Assembly (NCBI GenBank): GCA_934167175.1
Contig: CAKPKF010000020.1
Coordinates: 1-25,032, forward strand
DNA from: an uncultured Clostridia bacterium
GTDB lineage: Bacteria; Bacillota; Clostridia; TANB77; CAG-508
Direction: 5' to 3'
DNA length: 25,032 nucleotides
Shown here: positions 7,603-15,602 of the stretch, piece by piece
Layout: each line of letters begins with the position of its first letter
How positions within the stretch are numbered: the first letter of the stretch is position 1
Translations under genes and position numbers: made by a program
The notes under the pieces: generated by a model
The model's input: the letters and a program-made list of their open reading frames with translations, nothing else
The model's database searches: none
What the model was told of the DNA's origin: nothing

Positions 7603-8788
7603 ATTTTCACCACCAGATATAACAAAAGAAGAAATAGATGAGGTTGTAGATACTTTAAAATCTGGTTGGATAACAACAGGTCCTAAAACAAAAACATTTG
7701 AAAAAAAAATAGCAGAATTTTGTGGTACTAATAAAGCCGTTTGCCTTAATTCTAATACGGCAGGACTAGAGTTAATATTAAGAATCTTGAAAATAGGTGA
7801 AGGTGATGAAATAATTGTTCCAGCATACACATATACAGCAACCGCTAGCGTTATAGAACATGTCGGAGCAAAAATAGTATTTGCAGATTGTGGCAAGGAT
7901 TCTTTTGAAATGAATTATGATAATTTGGAAGAAATAATAAATGAAAAAACAAAAGCAATTATAGCGGTTGACATTGCGGGAATTCCGGCAAATTATGAAA
8001 AAATATATGAAATAGTAGAAAAAAATAAAAAGATATTTAAACCCAAAAATATAATTCAAGAAAAAATAGGAAGAATTGCAGTAATTGCAGATGGAGCACA
8101 TTCTTTTGGAGCAAGTAGAAATGGAGTAATGGCAGGAAAGTTAGCGGATTTCACAAGCTTTTCATTTCATGCTGTAAAAAATTTAACAACAGCGGAAGGT
8201 GGGGCTGTTACATGGAAAAAAATAAAAGACATTGATGATAATGAGCTGTATAAAGAATTTATGTTGTGGTCTTTGCATGGGCAAAACAAAGATGCACTAG
8301 CTAAAACTAGAACCAATGGTTGGGAATATGATATAAAAATACCAGCATATAAATGCAATATGACAGATATAATGGCATCTATTGGTTTGGCACAATTATC
8401 TAGATATTCAGAGTTACTAGAAAAAAGAAAGCAAATCATTGAAAAGTATAATAATGAATTAAAAAAGTGCAATGTGCAAACTTTAAAACATTTTACAGAT
8501 GAAACTAAGTCAAGTGGGCATTTGTACATGGTTAGACTATTAGGGAAAGATGAGAAGTATAGAAATAAAATAATTGAAAATTTGGCACAAAAAGGAATTC
8601 CAACAAATGTACACTATAAGCCATTGCCGATGATGACAGCATATAAAAAATTAGGGTTCGACATTAAAAATTATCCAAATGCTTATAATATGTACAAAAA
8701 TGAAATCACTTTACCTTTGCATACACTTCTAAGTGATGAAGAAATAGAATACATAATTAAAAATTTTGGAACAGCTTTGGAGGAGTAA
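7589..8788 (+). CDS. DegT/DnrJ/EryC1/StrS-type PLP aminotransferase
   Basis: A sugar aminotransferase that transfers an amino group, usually from glutamate, to a 4-keto nucleotide sugar. The 399 residues have the family's fold type I features. The N-terminal SGWITTGPKTKTFE and SNTAGLELIL bind cofactor and substrate. DGAHSFGA carries the PLP-ring aspartate, and the Schiff-base lysine is K197 in FHAVKNLTTAEGG. The C-terminal NVHYKPLP is also typical. It would act on the product of the dehydratase at 5125 to give a UDP-4-amino-4,6-dideoxy sugar, like PglE or PseC. The start overlaps the VanZ gene and is preceded by GAGGAG. The substrate is inferred from context. Confidence 0.93.
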   Translation: MEKIKFSPPDITKEEIDEVVDTLKSGWITTGPKTKTFEKKIAEFCGTNKAVCLNSNTAGLELILRILKIGEGDEIIVPAYTYTATASVIEHVGAKIVFADCGKDSFEMNYDNLEEIINEKTKAIIAVDIAGIPANYEKIYEIVEKNKKIFKPKNIIQEKIGRIAVIADGAHSFGASRNGVMAGKLADFTSFSFHAVKNLTTAEGGAVTWKKIKDIDDNELYKEFMLWSLHGQNKDALAKTRTNGWEYDIKIPAYKCNMTDIMASIGLAQLSRYSELLEKRKQIIEKYNNELKKCNVQTLKHFTDETKSSGHLYMVRLLGKDEKYRNKIIENLAQKGIPTNVHYKPLPMMTAYKKLGFDIKNYPNAYNMYKNEITLPLHTLLSDEEIEYIIKNFGTALEE

Positions 8789-8789
8789 T

Positions 8790-9497
8790 ATGATTTTAAA
8801 AAAGTGGAGTGATATACCAGACAATATAAAAAATTCAAAAACACATGAATATTATAAAAAATTAAATACTAAAAAAAACAAGTTACTCATAAAAAGATTT
8901 TTAGATATATTATTTTCATTAATATTGTTAATTTTATTATTGCCAATATTTATGGTATTAGCAATATGCATCAAAATCGATTCAAATGGACCAATTTTCT
9001 ATAGACAAGAAAGAATAACCACATATGGAAAAAAATTTAGAATATTTAAATTTAGAACTATGGTGCAAAACGCAGATAAAATTGGTAGCCTAATAACAGT
9101 AAACAATGATTCAAGGATAACGAGAGTAGGAAAAATCATAAGAAAGCTAAGATTAGATGAATTACCACAATTAATTAATATTTTGATAGGAGATATGTCG
9201 TTTGTAGGGACAAGACCGGAAGTAGAGAAATATGTTGATAAATATACTGATGAAATGAAAGCAACTTTATTAATGCCAGCTGGAGTAACATCAGAAGCTA
9301 GCATCAAATATAAGGATGAGGATAATATATTGGATGAGTACACTTCAAAAGGTGAAAAACTGGATGATGTATATGTAAAAAGAGTTTTACCACAAAAAAT
9401 GAAGTATAACTTAGAATATATTGATAAATTTAGTATTTTTGAAGATTTTAAAATAGTTATAAAAACTGTATTGGCAGTATTAAACATAAAAAAATAA
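8790..9497 (+). CDS. Initiating undecaprenyl-phosphate phosphoglycosyltransferase (PglC/WcaJ-type)
   Basis: This bacterial sugar transferase moves a sugar-1-phosphate from UDP-sugar to undecaprenyl phosphate at the inner face of the membrane. That starts the repeat unit. The ATG at 8790 is preferred to an in-frame TTG at 8766 because GGAGG (8779-8783) fits the ATG; this gives 235 residues. One membrane segment (about 30-50) follows KRFLDILFS. Next come DSNGPIFYRQER and FRIFKFRTM, the catalytic pair D123-E124 in LRLDELPQ, and GDMSFVGTRPE. The size is that of a monotopic (small) phosphoglycosyltransferase core without the extra polytopic domain. With the dehydratase and aminotransferase upstream it parallels PglF-PglE-PglC, so an amino-sugar donor is likely. 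Confidence 0.93.
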   Translation: MILKKWSDIPDNIKNSKTHEYYKKLNTKKNKLLIKRFLDILFSLILLILLLPIFMVLAICIKIDSNGPIFYRQERITTYGKKFRIFKFRTMVQNADKIGSLITVNNDSRITRVGKIIRKLRLDELPQLINILIGDMSFVGTRPEVEKYVDKYTDEMKATLLMPAGVTSEASIKYKDEDNILDEYTSKGEKLDDVYVKRVLPQKMKYNLEYIDKFSIFEDFKIVIKTVLAVLNIKK

Positions 9498-9517
9498 ATA
9501 TGTGAGGAATAATTTAA

Positions 9518-10270
9518 ATGGAAGAAAAGTTAGTATCAATAGTAATGCCAACTTATAATTGTGAAAAATTTATTGGCAATACTATAGAAAGTGTTATTAA
9601 TCAAACATATAAAAATTGGGAATTAATTATAGTAGATGATTGTTCAACGGATAATACAAAACAGCTTGTAGATTGTTATAAAGAAAAAGACAATAGAATT
9701 AAATATTATAAATTTAGTGAAAATCAAGGAGCTGCTATGTGTAGAACTAAATCTATGGAAATTGCAAAAGGTAACTACATAGCTTTTTTAGATAGTGATG
9801 ATTTATGGAAGAGTAATAAATTAGAAAAACAAATAAAATTTATGGAAGAAAATGATTACAGTTTTACTTGTACTGCATATGAGCAAATAGATGAGAAAGG
9901 AAAAAAGTTAAATAAAATAATTAATGTAAAGGAAAAAGCTGATTATAATAGAATATTATTAGATTGTCCTGTCGGAAATTCAACTGTTATGTATAATGTT
10001 GACAAATTAGGAAAATTTAAAGTTCCAAATATAAGAAAAAGAAATGATGATGCATTGTGGCTTCAAATTTTAAAAAAAGAAAAATACATATATGGAATGA
10101 AAGATGTACTAATGGAGTACAGAATTCGTGCAAATTCAATATCAAGCAATAAATTAGATTTAATAAAATATCATTGGAAATTATATAGAGATATAGAACA
10201 TTTATCGATATTTAGATCAACATTTCATGTTTGTTGGTGGGGAGTAATTAAAATATTACATTTAAAATAA
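9518..10270 (+). CDS. Family 2 glycosyltransferase
   Basis: The GT-A fold enzyme of 250 residues should add one sugar of the repeat unit from a nucleotide-sugar donor. The N-terminal SIVMPTYNCEKFIGNTI is the GT2 signature. D40-D41 in IIVDDCSTDN binds the nucleotide. D92-S-D-D95 in FLDSDDLW provides the metal-binding D-x-D. WxxxxRKRNDDALWLQIL is a typical acceptor-side motif of capsule and teichoic-acid GT2 enzymes. No membrane segment is present beyond a hydrophobic C-terminal patch. A weak ribosome binding site (GTGAGGA) lies upstream. Donor and acceptor cannot be told from sequence. Confidence 0.9.
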   Translation: MEEKLVSIVMPTYNCEKFIGNTIESVINQTYKNWELIIVDDCSTDNTKQLVDCYKEKDNRIKYYKFSENQGAAMCRTKSMEIAKGNYIAFLDSDDLWKSNKLEKQIKFMEENDYSFTCTAYEQIDEKGKKLNKIINVKEKADYNRILLDCPVGNSTVMYNVDKLGKFKVPNIRKRNDDALWLQILKKEKYIYGMKDVLMEYRIRANSISSNKLDLIKYHWKLYRDIEHLSIFRSTFHVCWWGVIKILHLK

Positions 10271-10293
10271 TATAAATAAAGGATTGAAAATTA

Positions 10294-11334
10294 ATGTATA
10301 AAATATCAATATGTGGACACTTTGGAGGAAATAAAGAATTTTTTGATGGACAAACTGTAAAAACTAAAAATATATATTCTGAACTACTTAATGAATATGA
10401 AAAAAGAGATATAAATAGAATAGATACATATCAATGGAAAAAGCATCCTATAAACTTTTTAAAAGAGTGTATCACTGGAATAAAAAATTCTAGAAATGTT
10501 ATAATTTTGCCTGCACATAATGGTGTTAGAGTTTTTATACCGCTATTTTTATTGTTAAATAAAGTATATAAAAGAAAAATTTTCTATATAGTAATTGGTG
10601 GATGGTTGCCAGAATTTTTAAAAAAAAGAAATAGATTATTAAAAAAAGTAAAAGAATTAGATAAAGTATTTGTTGAAACTAATAATATGAAAGATAATTT
10701 AGAAAAATTAGGTATTAAAAATACAGAAATATTGGTCAACTTTAAAAATATTACTCCACTAAAAGAAAGTGATCTAAAACTTAATTATAGTAAACCATAT
10801 GAAATATGTACATTTTCAAGAGTTATGAAAGAAAAAGGAATAGAAGATGCAATTAATGTAGTCAAAAAAATAAATGAAGAGTCAAATAAAATAGTATACA
10901 AATTAGATATATATGGAGCGATAGATAAAAATTATGAAAATAGGTTTAAAGAAATAATGAAAGAAATGCCTGAGTATATTCAATATAAAGGATGTGTTAG
11001 CTCAGAAAAATCTGTAAGCACTTTGAAGAGTTATTACTTATTATTATTTCCAACAAAATTCAAAACAGAAGGAATACCAGGAACTATTATTGATGCATTG
11101 TTTGCTGGAGTTCCTATTATTGCTTCAAAATGGGATAATGTAAATGAAGTAATATCTGATGAAAGAAATGGAGTTATATATAAATTCGATAATTTAGAAG
11201 ATTTTGAAATAAAATTAAAGAAATGCATGGATAAAGACTATGTTGTTAAAATGAAAAAAAATTGTTTAATAGATGCTATGAGATTTGAAAAAAGCAATGC
11301 TATAAAAAATCTAACTAAGGAGATTGAAATATAA
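10294..11334 (+). CDS. Family 4 (GT-B) glycosyltransferase
   Basis: 346 residues. The N-terminal domain begins ISICGHFGGNKEFFDGQTVKT, where the glycine-rich turn replaces the usual GG-x-E. The C-terminal donor domain has CTFSRVMKEKGIEDAI and the signature E259-G-I-P-G-T-I-I-D267-ALFAGVPIIAS. This is the E-x7-E motif with aspartate in the second place, a variant seen in some GT4 enzymes. It probably transfers a sugar to the lipid-linked oligosaccharide. The stop codon overlaps the ATG at 11334 of the next gene (TAATG), so the two are translationally coupled. Substrate is unknown. Confidence 0.88.
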   Translation: MYKISICGHFGGNKEFFDGQTVKTKNIYSELLNEYEKRDINRIDTYQWKKHPINFLKECITGIKNSRNVIILPAHNGVRVFIPLFLLLNKVYKRKIFYIVIGGWLPEFLKKRNRLLKKVKELDKVFVETNNMKDNLEKLGIKNTEILVNFKNITPLKESDLKLNYSKPYEICTFSRVMKEKGIEDAINVVKKINEESNKIVYKLDIYGAIDKNYENRFKEIMKEMPEYIQYKGCVSSEKSVSTLKSYYLLLFPTKFKTEGIPGTIIDALFAGVPIIASKWDNVNEVISDERNGVIYKFDNLEDFEIKLKKCMDKDYVVKMKKNCLIDAMRFEKSNAIKNLTKEIEI

Positions 11335-11367
11335 TGAAAAGACTATTGTGTATTGTTTCTGGAATGA

Positions 11368-12429
11368 ATGCTCGGTGGCGCAGAAACATTTTTAATGAAA
11401 ATGTATAGAAATATAGATAGAAAGAAATATCAATTTGATTTCATAGTTTCTATAAAAGAAAAAGGTTTTTATAATGATGAAATTGAAATGTTGGGGGGGA
11501 AGATATATTATGTTCCTCCAAAATCAGAATCCTTTTTTAAATCTTTTTGTACAATAAAGAAAATAGTAAAAATGCATAAGTATCAATATGTGATTAGAGT
11601 TAATGAACACTCATTGTCGGTAATAGATTTAATTGCAGCTAAATTGGGAGGTGCAAAAGTGTTGGCGATGAGATCTAGCAATTCTAATTCTGCAGGAGGG
11701 AAAATTCATAAAAAATTACATAAATTATTTAGATTTTTGCCAAAGACAGTTCCAAATGTAAAAATAGCTCCATCTTCAGAAGCTGCTTGTTATACTTTTG
11801 GAAAAAAACAGTTTGAAGAGGGAAAAGTAAAAATATTACATAATGCTATACCATATGAAGAATTTATTTTTAATCAAGAAATTAGAAATAAAACTAGAAA
11901 GTTATTGAATGTAGAAGATAAATTGGTTATTGGACATATAGGAAGATTTAACGAACAAAAGAATCACAAGTTTTTAATCGAAGTATTTGAAAAAATAAAA
12001 GAAAAAAACAAGAATGCAATATTAATATTAGTAGGTAAAGGAAATCGAGAAGATGAGATAAAAAAGCAAGTGGAACAGTTAAAGCTGAAAGACAGCGTTA
12101 TGTTTTTAGGAACAAGGAAAGATGTTCCTAAGTTGTTAATGGCGATGGATATATTTGTATTTCCATCTTTGTATGAAGGAATGCCAAATACAGTTATAGA
12201 GGCACAAGCGACAGGATTGAAATGTATTATATCTGATACAATAACCAAAGAAGCTAATATAACAGGTTTAGTTAAGTACTTAAGTATTAAAAACACTCCA
12301 ACTGAATGGAGTAATGTTATAATGAATAATTTGAACTATGAAAGAGAGAATATGACAAAATGTTTTAAAGAAAATGGATATGACATAAAAGATGTAACAA
12401 ATGAATTTATAGATATTATTTTTAATTAA
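11368..12429 (+). CDS. Family 4 glycosyltransferase with a one-base frameshift at its start
   Basis: The long frame from ATG 11368 gives 353 residues. The natural start is ATG 11334, coupled to the previous stop and preceded by an AAGGAGA ribosome binding site. That frame reads MKRLLCIVSGMNA and then runs into RWRR and a stop at 11406-11408. Removing one base (the C at about 11373) joins MKRLLCIVSGMNA to GGAETFLMKMYRNI, exactly the GT4 N-terminus (beta strand plus G-G-A-E-T loop), giving 364 residues. The remainder is intact: IGHIGRFNEQKNH, then E270-G-M-P-N-T-V-I-E278 in the donor site. Translation from 11368 alone would lack the first beta strand and has no ribosome binding site, so the enzyme may be inactive. 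The extra base is either a true mutation, a phase-variation state or an assembly error. Confidence 0.85.
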   Translation: MLGGAETFLMKMYRNIDRKKYQFDFIVSIKEKGFYNDEIEMLGGKIYYVPPKSESFFKSFCTIKKIVKMHKYQYVIRVNEHSLSVIDLIAAKLGGAKVLAMRSSNSNSAGGKIHKKLHKLFRFLPKTVPNVKIAPSSEAACYTFGKKQFEEGKVKILHNAIPYEEFIFNQEIRNKTRKLLNVEDKLVIGHIGRFNEQKNHKFLIEVFEKIKEKNKNAILILVGKGNREDEIKKQVEQLKLKDSVMFLGTRKDVPKLLMAMDIFVFPSLYEGMPNTVIEAQATGLKCIISDTITKEANITGLVKYLSIKNTPTEWSNVIMNNLNYERENMTKCFKENGYDIKDVTNEFIDIIFN

Positions 12430-12457
12430 AATTTTTATAAAATTAGAGAGGCAATCA

Positions 12458-13684
12458 ATGAAAAAGAAAGATAAAATAAAGGTAGTTAATAATATAAAGA
12501 TAATTTTATTTTTTCTCTATATACTAATTTTTTATATATTTGGTGCAGATCCAGAAAAAATAAAATATTCAGAAATAATATTATTGGCATTTATTGGTTT
12601 AGAATTTTTAAGTATAGTAAAAACAGGAAAAATAAAGTATTGTATACCTATAATAATCGTATTCATATTTTCGTTCTATTGTTTTTTATCTAATTTATGG
12701 GCAATAGATTCAGAGTTAGCAGTGAGTAGAGCTAAAACATTAATGATTTTAGCAGTGTTTTTGTTAGTTGCATATAATTTTTTTAGTAATATTGAAGATG
12801 GCGAAGATAAACTGTTAAAAATTATAATGTATGCAGGAACAATATTTTCAGTATATGTCATTATGTATTATGGAATTGGAGAATATATAAATAAGCTAAT
12901 AAGTGGAGAGAGAATAGGAACAGAAATAAATAATGTAAATGCAATAGGGTTACAAACATCTATTTCTAGTATAATTGCAATATTTTATGGATTATATGAT
13001 GGAAAAAAAAGATATTTTCTACTGTCTATAATTCCATTAATGGTATCATTAGGAACTGGAAGCAGAAAAGTAATAGTACTAATAGTTTTGGGAATAACAT
13101 TATTGTTTATTTTAAAAAAAGAAGGAAAAGTAAGTTTAATAAAATCTGCTAAAAAGATAATAACATTTGCTATTATAGTAATTGCATTCATGTTAATTCT
13201 ACGATTACCTATGTTTTCAACAATATATGAAAGAATGGAAATGACAATGAATGGCGTTATGGGGAAAGGAAAATTTGATAGTTCAACAGAATTAAGAAAG
13301 AGTTATATAAAAGCAGGGATGGATCAATTTTTTGAAAAACCATTTTGTGGAGTTGGAATAGCTAATTCTAGTTATATTACTATGCAAGAGGTAGGTAGAA
13401 CAACATACCTACATAATAATTATGTTGAATTATTAGCAACAACCGGAATAATTGGGTTTTGTTTATATTATTCCGTATATTGTTATATTATAATTAATTG
13501 TATAAAAATGTTAAAAACAAAAAATAAATATATTAATGTAAGTTTAGTAATATTTTTAACAAATATGATTTTAGAATATGGAATGGTATCTTATTATAGC
13601 AAAAGTACGTATATATATATATTAATAGGATTAATAACTATACAAAAAGCAAGGAAGGAAAGTGTTGATGAAAAAGGTAATTAA
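12458..13684 (+). CDS. O-antigen ligase/polymerase-like membrane protein (Wzy-type)
   Basis: The 408-residue polytopic protein has about ten hydrophobic segments. It has a large extracytoplasmic loop near residues 270-325 that contains ELRKSYIKAGMDQFFEKP and HNNYVELLATTGIIGF. SRK within GTGSRKVIVL and the H-N-x-Y/x-E-x-L block are features of the Wzy/WaaL superfamily. With a Wzx-like flippase downstream, it most likely polymerises the flipped repeat units at the outer face of the membrane. A ligase role cannot be excluded from sequence alone. The 3' end overlaps the next gene by 17 nt. Confidence 0.85.
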   Translation: MKKKDKIKVVNNIKIILFFLYILIFYIFGADPEKIKYSEIILLAFIGLEFLSIVKTGKIKYCIPIIIVFIFSFYCFLSNLWAIDSELAVSRAKTLMILAVFLLVAYNFFSNIEDGEDKLLKIIMYAGTIFSVYVIMYYGIGEYINKLISGERIGTEINNVNAIGLQTSISSIIAIFYGLYDGKKRYFLLSIIPLMVSLGTGSRKVIVLIVLGITLLFILKKEGKVSLIKSAKKIITFAIIVIAFMLILRLPMFSTIYERMEMTMNGVMGKGKFDSSTELRKSYIKAGMDQFFEKPFCGVGIANSSYITMQEVGRTTYLHNNYVELLATTGIIGFCLYYSVYCYIIINCIKMLKTKNKYINVSLVIFLTNMILEYGMVSYYSKSTYIYILIGLITIQKARKESVDEKGN

Positions 13685-14567
13685 ATACATAAAACATCCA
13701 TCAAATGCTATATTATATTTGATGAATAATGGTCATTTAAAATTCTTGAGTGATAAAATATATTTAAAAATAAAATATAGAATTATAATGAAGAAGAAGT
13801 TAAATTTAAAAAATCCACAAACTTTTAATGAAAAATTACAATGGTTAAAGTTAAATGATAGAAATCCAGAGTATACTAAAATGGTAGATAAATATGAAGC
13901 AAAGAAATATGTATCAAATATTATTGGAGAGGAATATATAATTCCAACTCTAGGGGCGTGGGAAAAATTTGAAGATATTGATTTCGAAAAATTACCAAAT
14001 CAGTTTGTTATAAAACCTACACACACATCTGGAAATGTTTTTATATGCAAAGATAAAAGCAAAATAGACTATAAAAAATTAAAAAAAGAGGTAAATAAAT
14101 GGCTTAAACGCAGATATTATTATTTACATAGAGAGTGGCCATATAAGAATGCAAAACCAAGAATAATAGCAGAAAAGTGTATGACATCAGAAAAACAAGA
14201 AGAATTAATAGACTACAAACTTTTTTGCTTTAATGGAGAGCCAAAGTATTTATGCGTTTCAGAAGGAATGTCAAATCATGAAATGGCAACAATGAGTTTT
14301 GCAGATATGAAATATAATAAAACTAAATTTTATCGAAGAGATTATCATCCATTTTCTGTTCTTCCGCCAAAACCAGCTAATTTAGAAAAAATGAAAGAAT
14401 TAGCTAGAAAATTAAGTAAAAATATGTCTTTTATACGAGTTGACCTGTATGAAATAAATGGGAGAATTTATTTTGGAGAATTAACTTTGTATCCATGTTC
14501 TGGATATATCCCATTTGAACCAGAAAAATATGATAAAGTTTTAGGAGATATGATAATATTAGAATGA
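13668..14567 (+). CDS. TupA-like ATP-grasp family protein
   Basis: The ATG at 13668 (299 residues) is preferred to the in-frame GTG 13662 because AAGGAAGG lies at 13651-13658. The sequence shows the family pattern LNLKNPQTFNEKLQWLKL, MVDKYEAKKYV and IPTLGAWEKF. FVIKPTHTSGNVFIC is the ATP-grasp lysine strand, and RVDLYEINGRIYFGELTLYP carries the acidic metal-binding residues. TupA is named for the teichuronopeptide of Bacillus, in which glutamate and glucuronate are linked. Proteins of this family occur in capsule clusters and may attach amino acids or similar groups to the polysaccharide. That would suit the UDP-GlcA/GalA supply at 17727-20002. The reaction here is inferred. Confidence 0.82.
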   Translation: MKKVIKYIKHPSNAILYLMNNGHLKFLSDKIYLKIKYRIIMKKKLNLKNPQTFNEKLQWLKLNDRNPEYTKMVDKYEAKKYVSNIIGEEYIIPTLGAWEKFEDIDFEKLPNQFVIKPTHTSGNVFICKDKSKIDYKKLKKEVNKWLKRRYYYLHREWPYKNAKPRIIAEKCMTSEKQEELIDYKLFCFNGEPKYLCVSEGMSNHEMATMSFADMKYNKTKFYRRDYHPFSVLPPKPANLEKMKELARKLSKNMSFIRVDLYEINGRIYFGELTLYPCSGYIPFEPEKYDKVLGDMIILE

Positions 14568-14604
14568 AATTAAAAACGAAATATAGAATAGGAAGGAGCA
14601 TATT

Positions 14605-14630
14605 GATATATTTAATTTATTAAATATATC
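14605..14630 (+). promoter_or_regulatory. Hairpin between Shine-Dalgarno sequence and start codon
   Basis: GATATATTTAA and TTAAATATATC form a perfect 11-bp stem around a TTTA loop. A strong Shine-Dalgarno sequence, GGAAGGAG (14591-14598), lies before it and the ATG (14645) after it. Linear spacing is far too long (46 nt), but folding out the hairpin leaves about 20 nt. No T-run follows, so it does not look like a terminator. Confidence 0.6.
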
Positions 14631-14644
14631 ATACCAGAGAAATA

Positions 14645-15601
14645 ATGAACAAAATAGCAATTATTGGAGTTTATTTTGGAAATTTTCCAGAATACATGAA
14701 TTTATGGGTTAAATCATGTACATATAATAAAAAAGTAAATTTTATCATTGTTACGGATCAAAAAAATAATATTGAAGCAGAAAATATTAAATATGTACAT
14801 ATGTCTTTAATTGAATTTTTTAAACTTGCAAGTAAAAAGTTAAATTTAAATATAAATGTGAAAAGACCATACAAATGTTGTGATTTTAAACCTGTATATG
14901 GAATAATTTTAGAAGATTATATAAAGGAATATGAATTTTGGGGACACTGTGATTTTGATATGATTTTTGGAGACATAAAAAAATTCATAACAGATGATAT
15001 AATGCGTCAATATGATAAAATATTACCACTGGGACACTTGAGCTTATATAGAAATACTAAAGAAAACAATGATAGGTATAAGTGTTATGGCAGTAAAGTA
15101 GGAAATTATAAAGAGGTTTTTACTAGTGATAAATCATATGCTTTTGATGAGATTAATGGTATATATTCGATATATAAAGAAAATAAATTTCCTTTTTACG
15201 ATAAAAGAATATTTGCTGATATTTCAATGATATATTATAGATTTAGATTAGCTTTAAAAGATAGAAACTATAAAAAACAAATTTTCTATTGGGAAGATGG
15301 AAAAATATATAGAGCATATGAAGTTAAAAAGAAAATAAAGAAAGAAGAATATATATATATTCATTTTAAGAAAAGAAAAGATATGCGTGTAAATATTAAA
15401 AAAATTAATGAATTAGAAAGTTTTTATATAACAAGTACAGGCTTTTATCCAAAGAAAAAAGGAATACCAAGTATAGAAGAAATAAATAAATACAATAAAT
15501 ATAAAGGGGATACTTATGAATGTATAGAATTAATAAAATTTAACTTGAAAAATTTTATAGAAAAAGTAAAAAGAAAAACAATAAAAATAATGGAGAAGTA
15601 A
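14645..15601 (+). CDS. DUF6625-like glycosyltransferase-type protein
   Basis: 318 residues. The pattern IGVYFGNFPEYMNLWVKSC, FIIVTD, then RPYKCCDFKPVYG and FWGHCDFDMIFGDI matches what I recall of the DUF6625 proteins in capsule clusters. They look like GT-A enzymes: D103-F-D105 would be the metal-binding D-x-D after the GHC turn. No membrane segments are present. The upstream Shine-Dalgarno is separated from the ATG by the hairpin at 14605-14630; the closer AGAGAA is weak. The stop overlaps the next gene (TAATG). Proposed role: a glycosyl or phosphosugar transfer in the repeat unit. Substrate is unknown. Confidence 0.78.
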   Translation: MNKIAIIGVYFGNFPEYMNLWVKSCTYNKKVNFIIVTDQKNNIEAENIKYVHMSLIEFFKLASKKLNLNINVKRPYKCCDFKPVYGIILEDYIKEYEFWGHCDFDMIFGDIKKFITDDIMRQYDKILPLGHLSLYRNTKENNDRYKCYGSKVGNYKEVFTSDKSYAFDEINGIYSIYKENKFPFYDKRIFADISMIYYRFRLALKDRNYKKQIFYWEDGKIYRAYEVKKKIKKEEYIYIHFKKRKDMRVNIKKINELESFYITSTGFYPKKKGIPSIEEINKYNKYKGDTYECIELIKFNLKNFIEKVKRKTIKIMEK

Positions 15602-15602
15602 T

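Noticed and set aside
8766..8789. TTG at 8766 as start of the phosphoglycosyltransferase
   Set aside because: GGAGG at 8779-8783 directs initiation to ATG 8790. The extra eight residues are not typical of the family.
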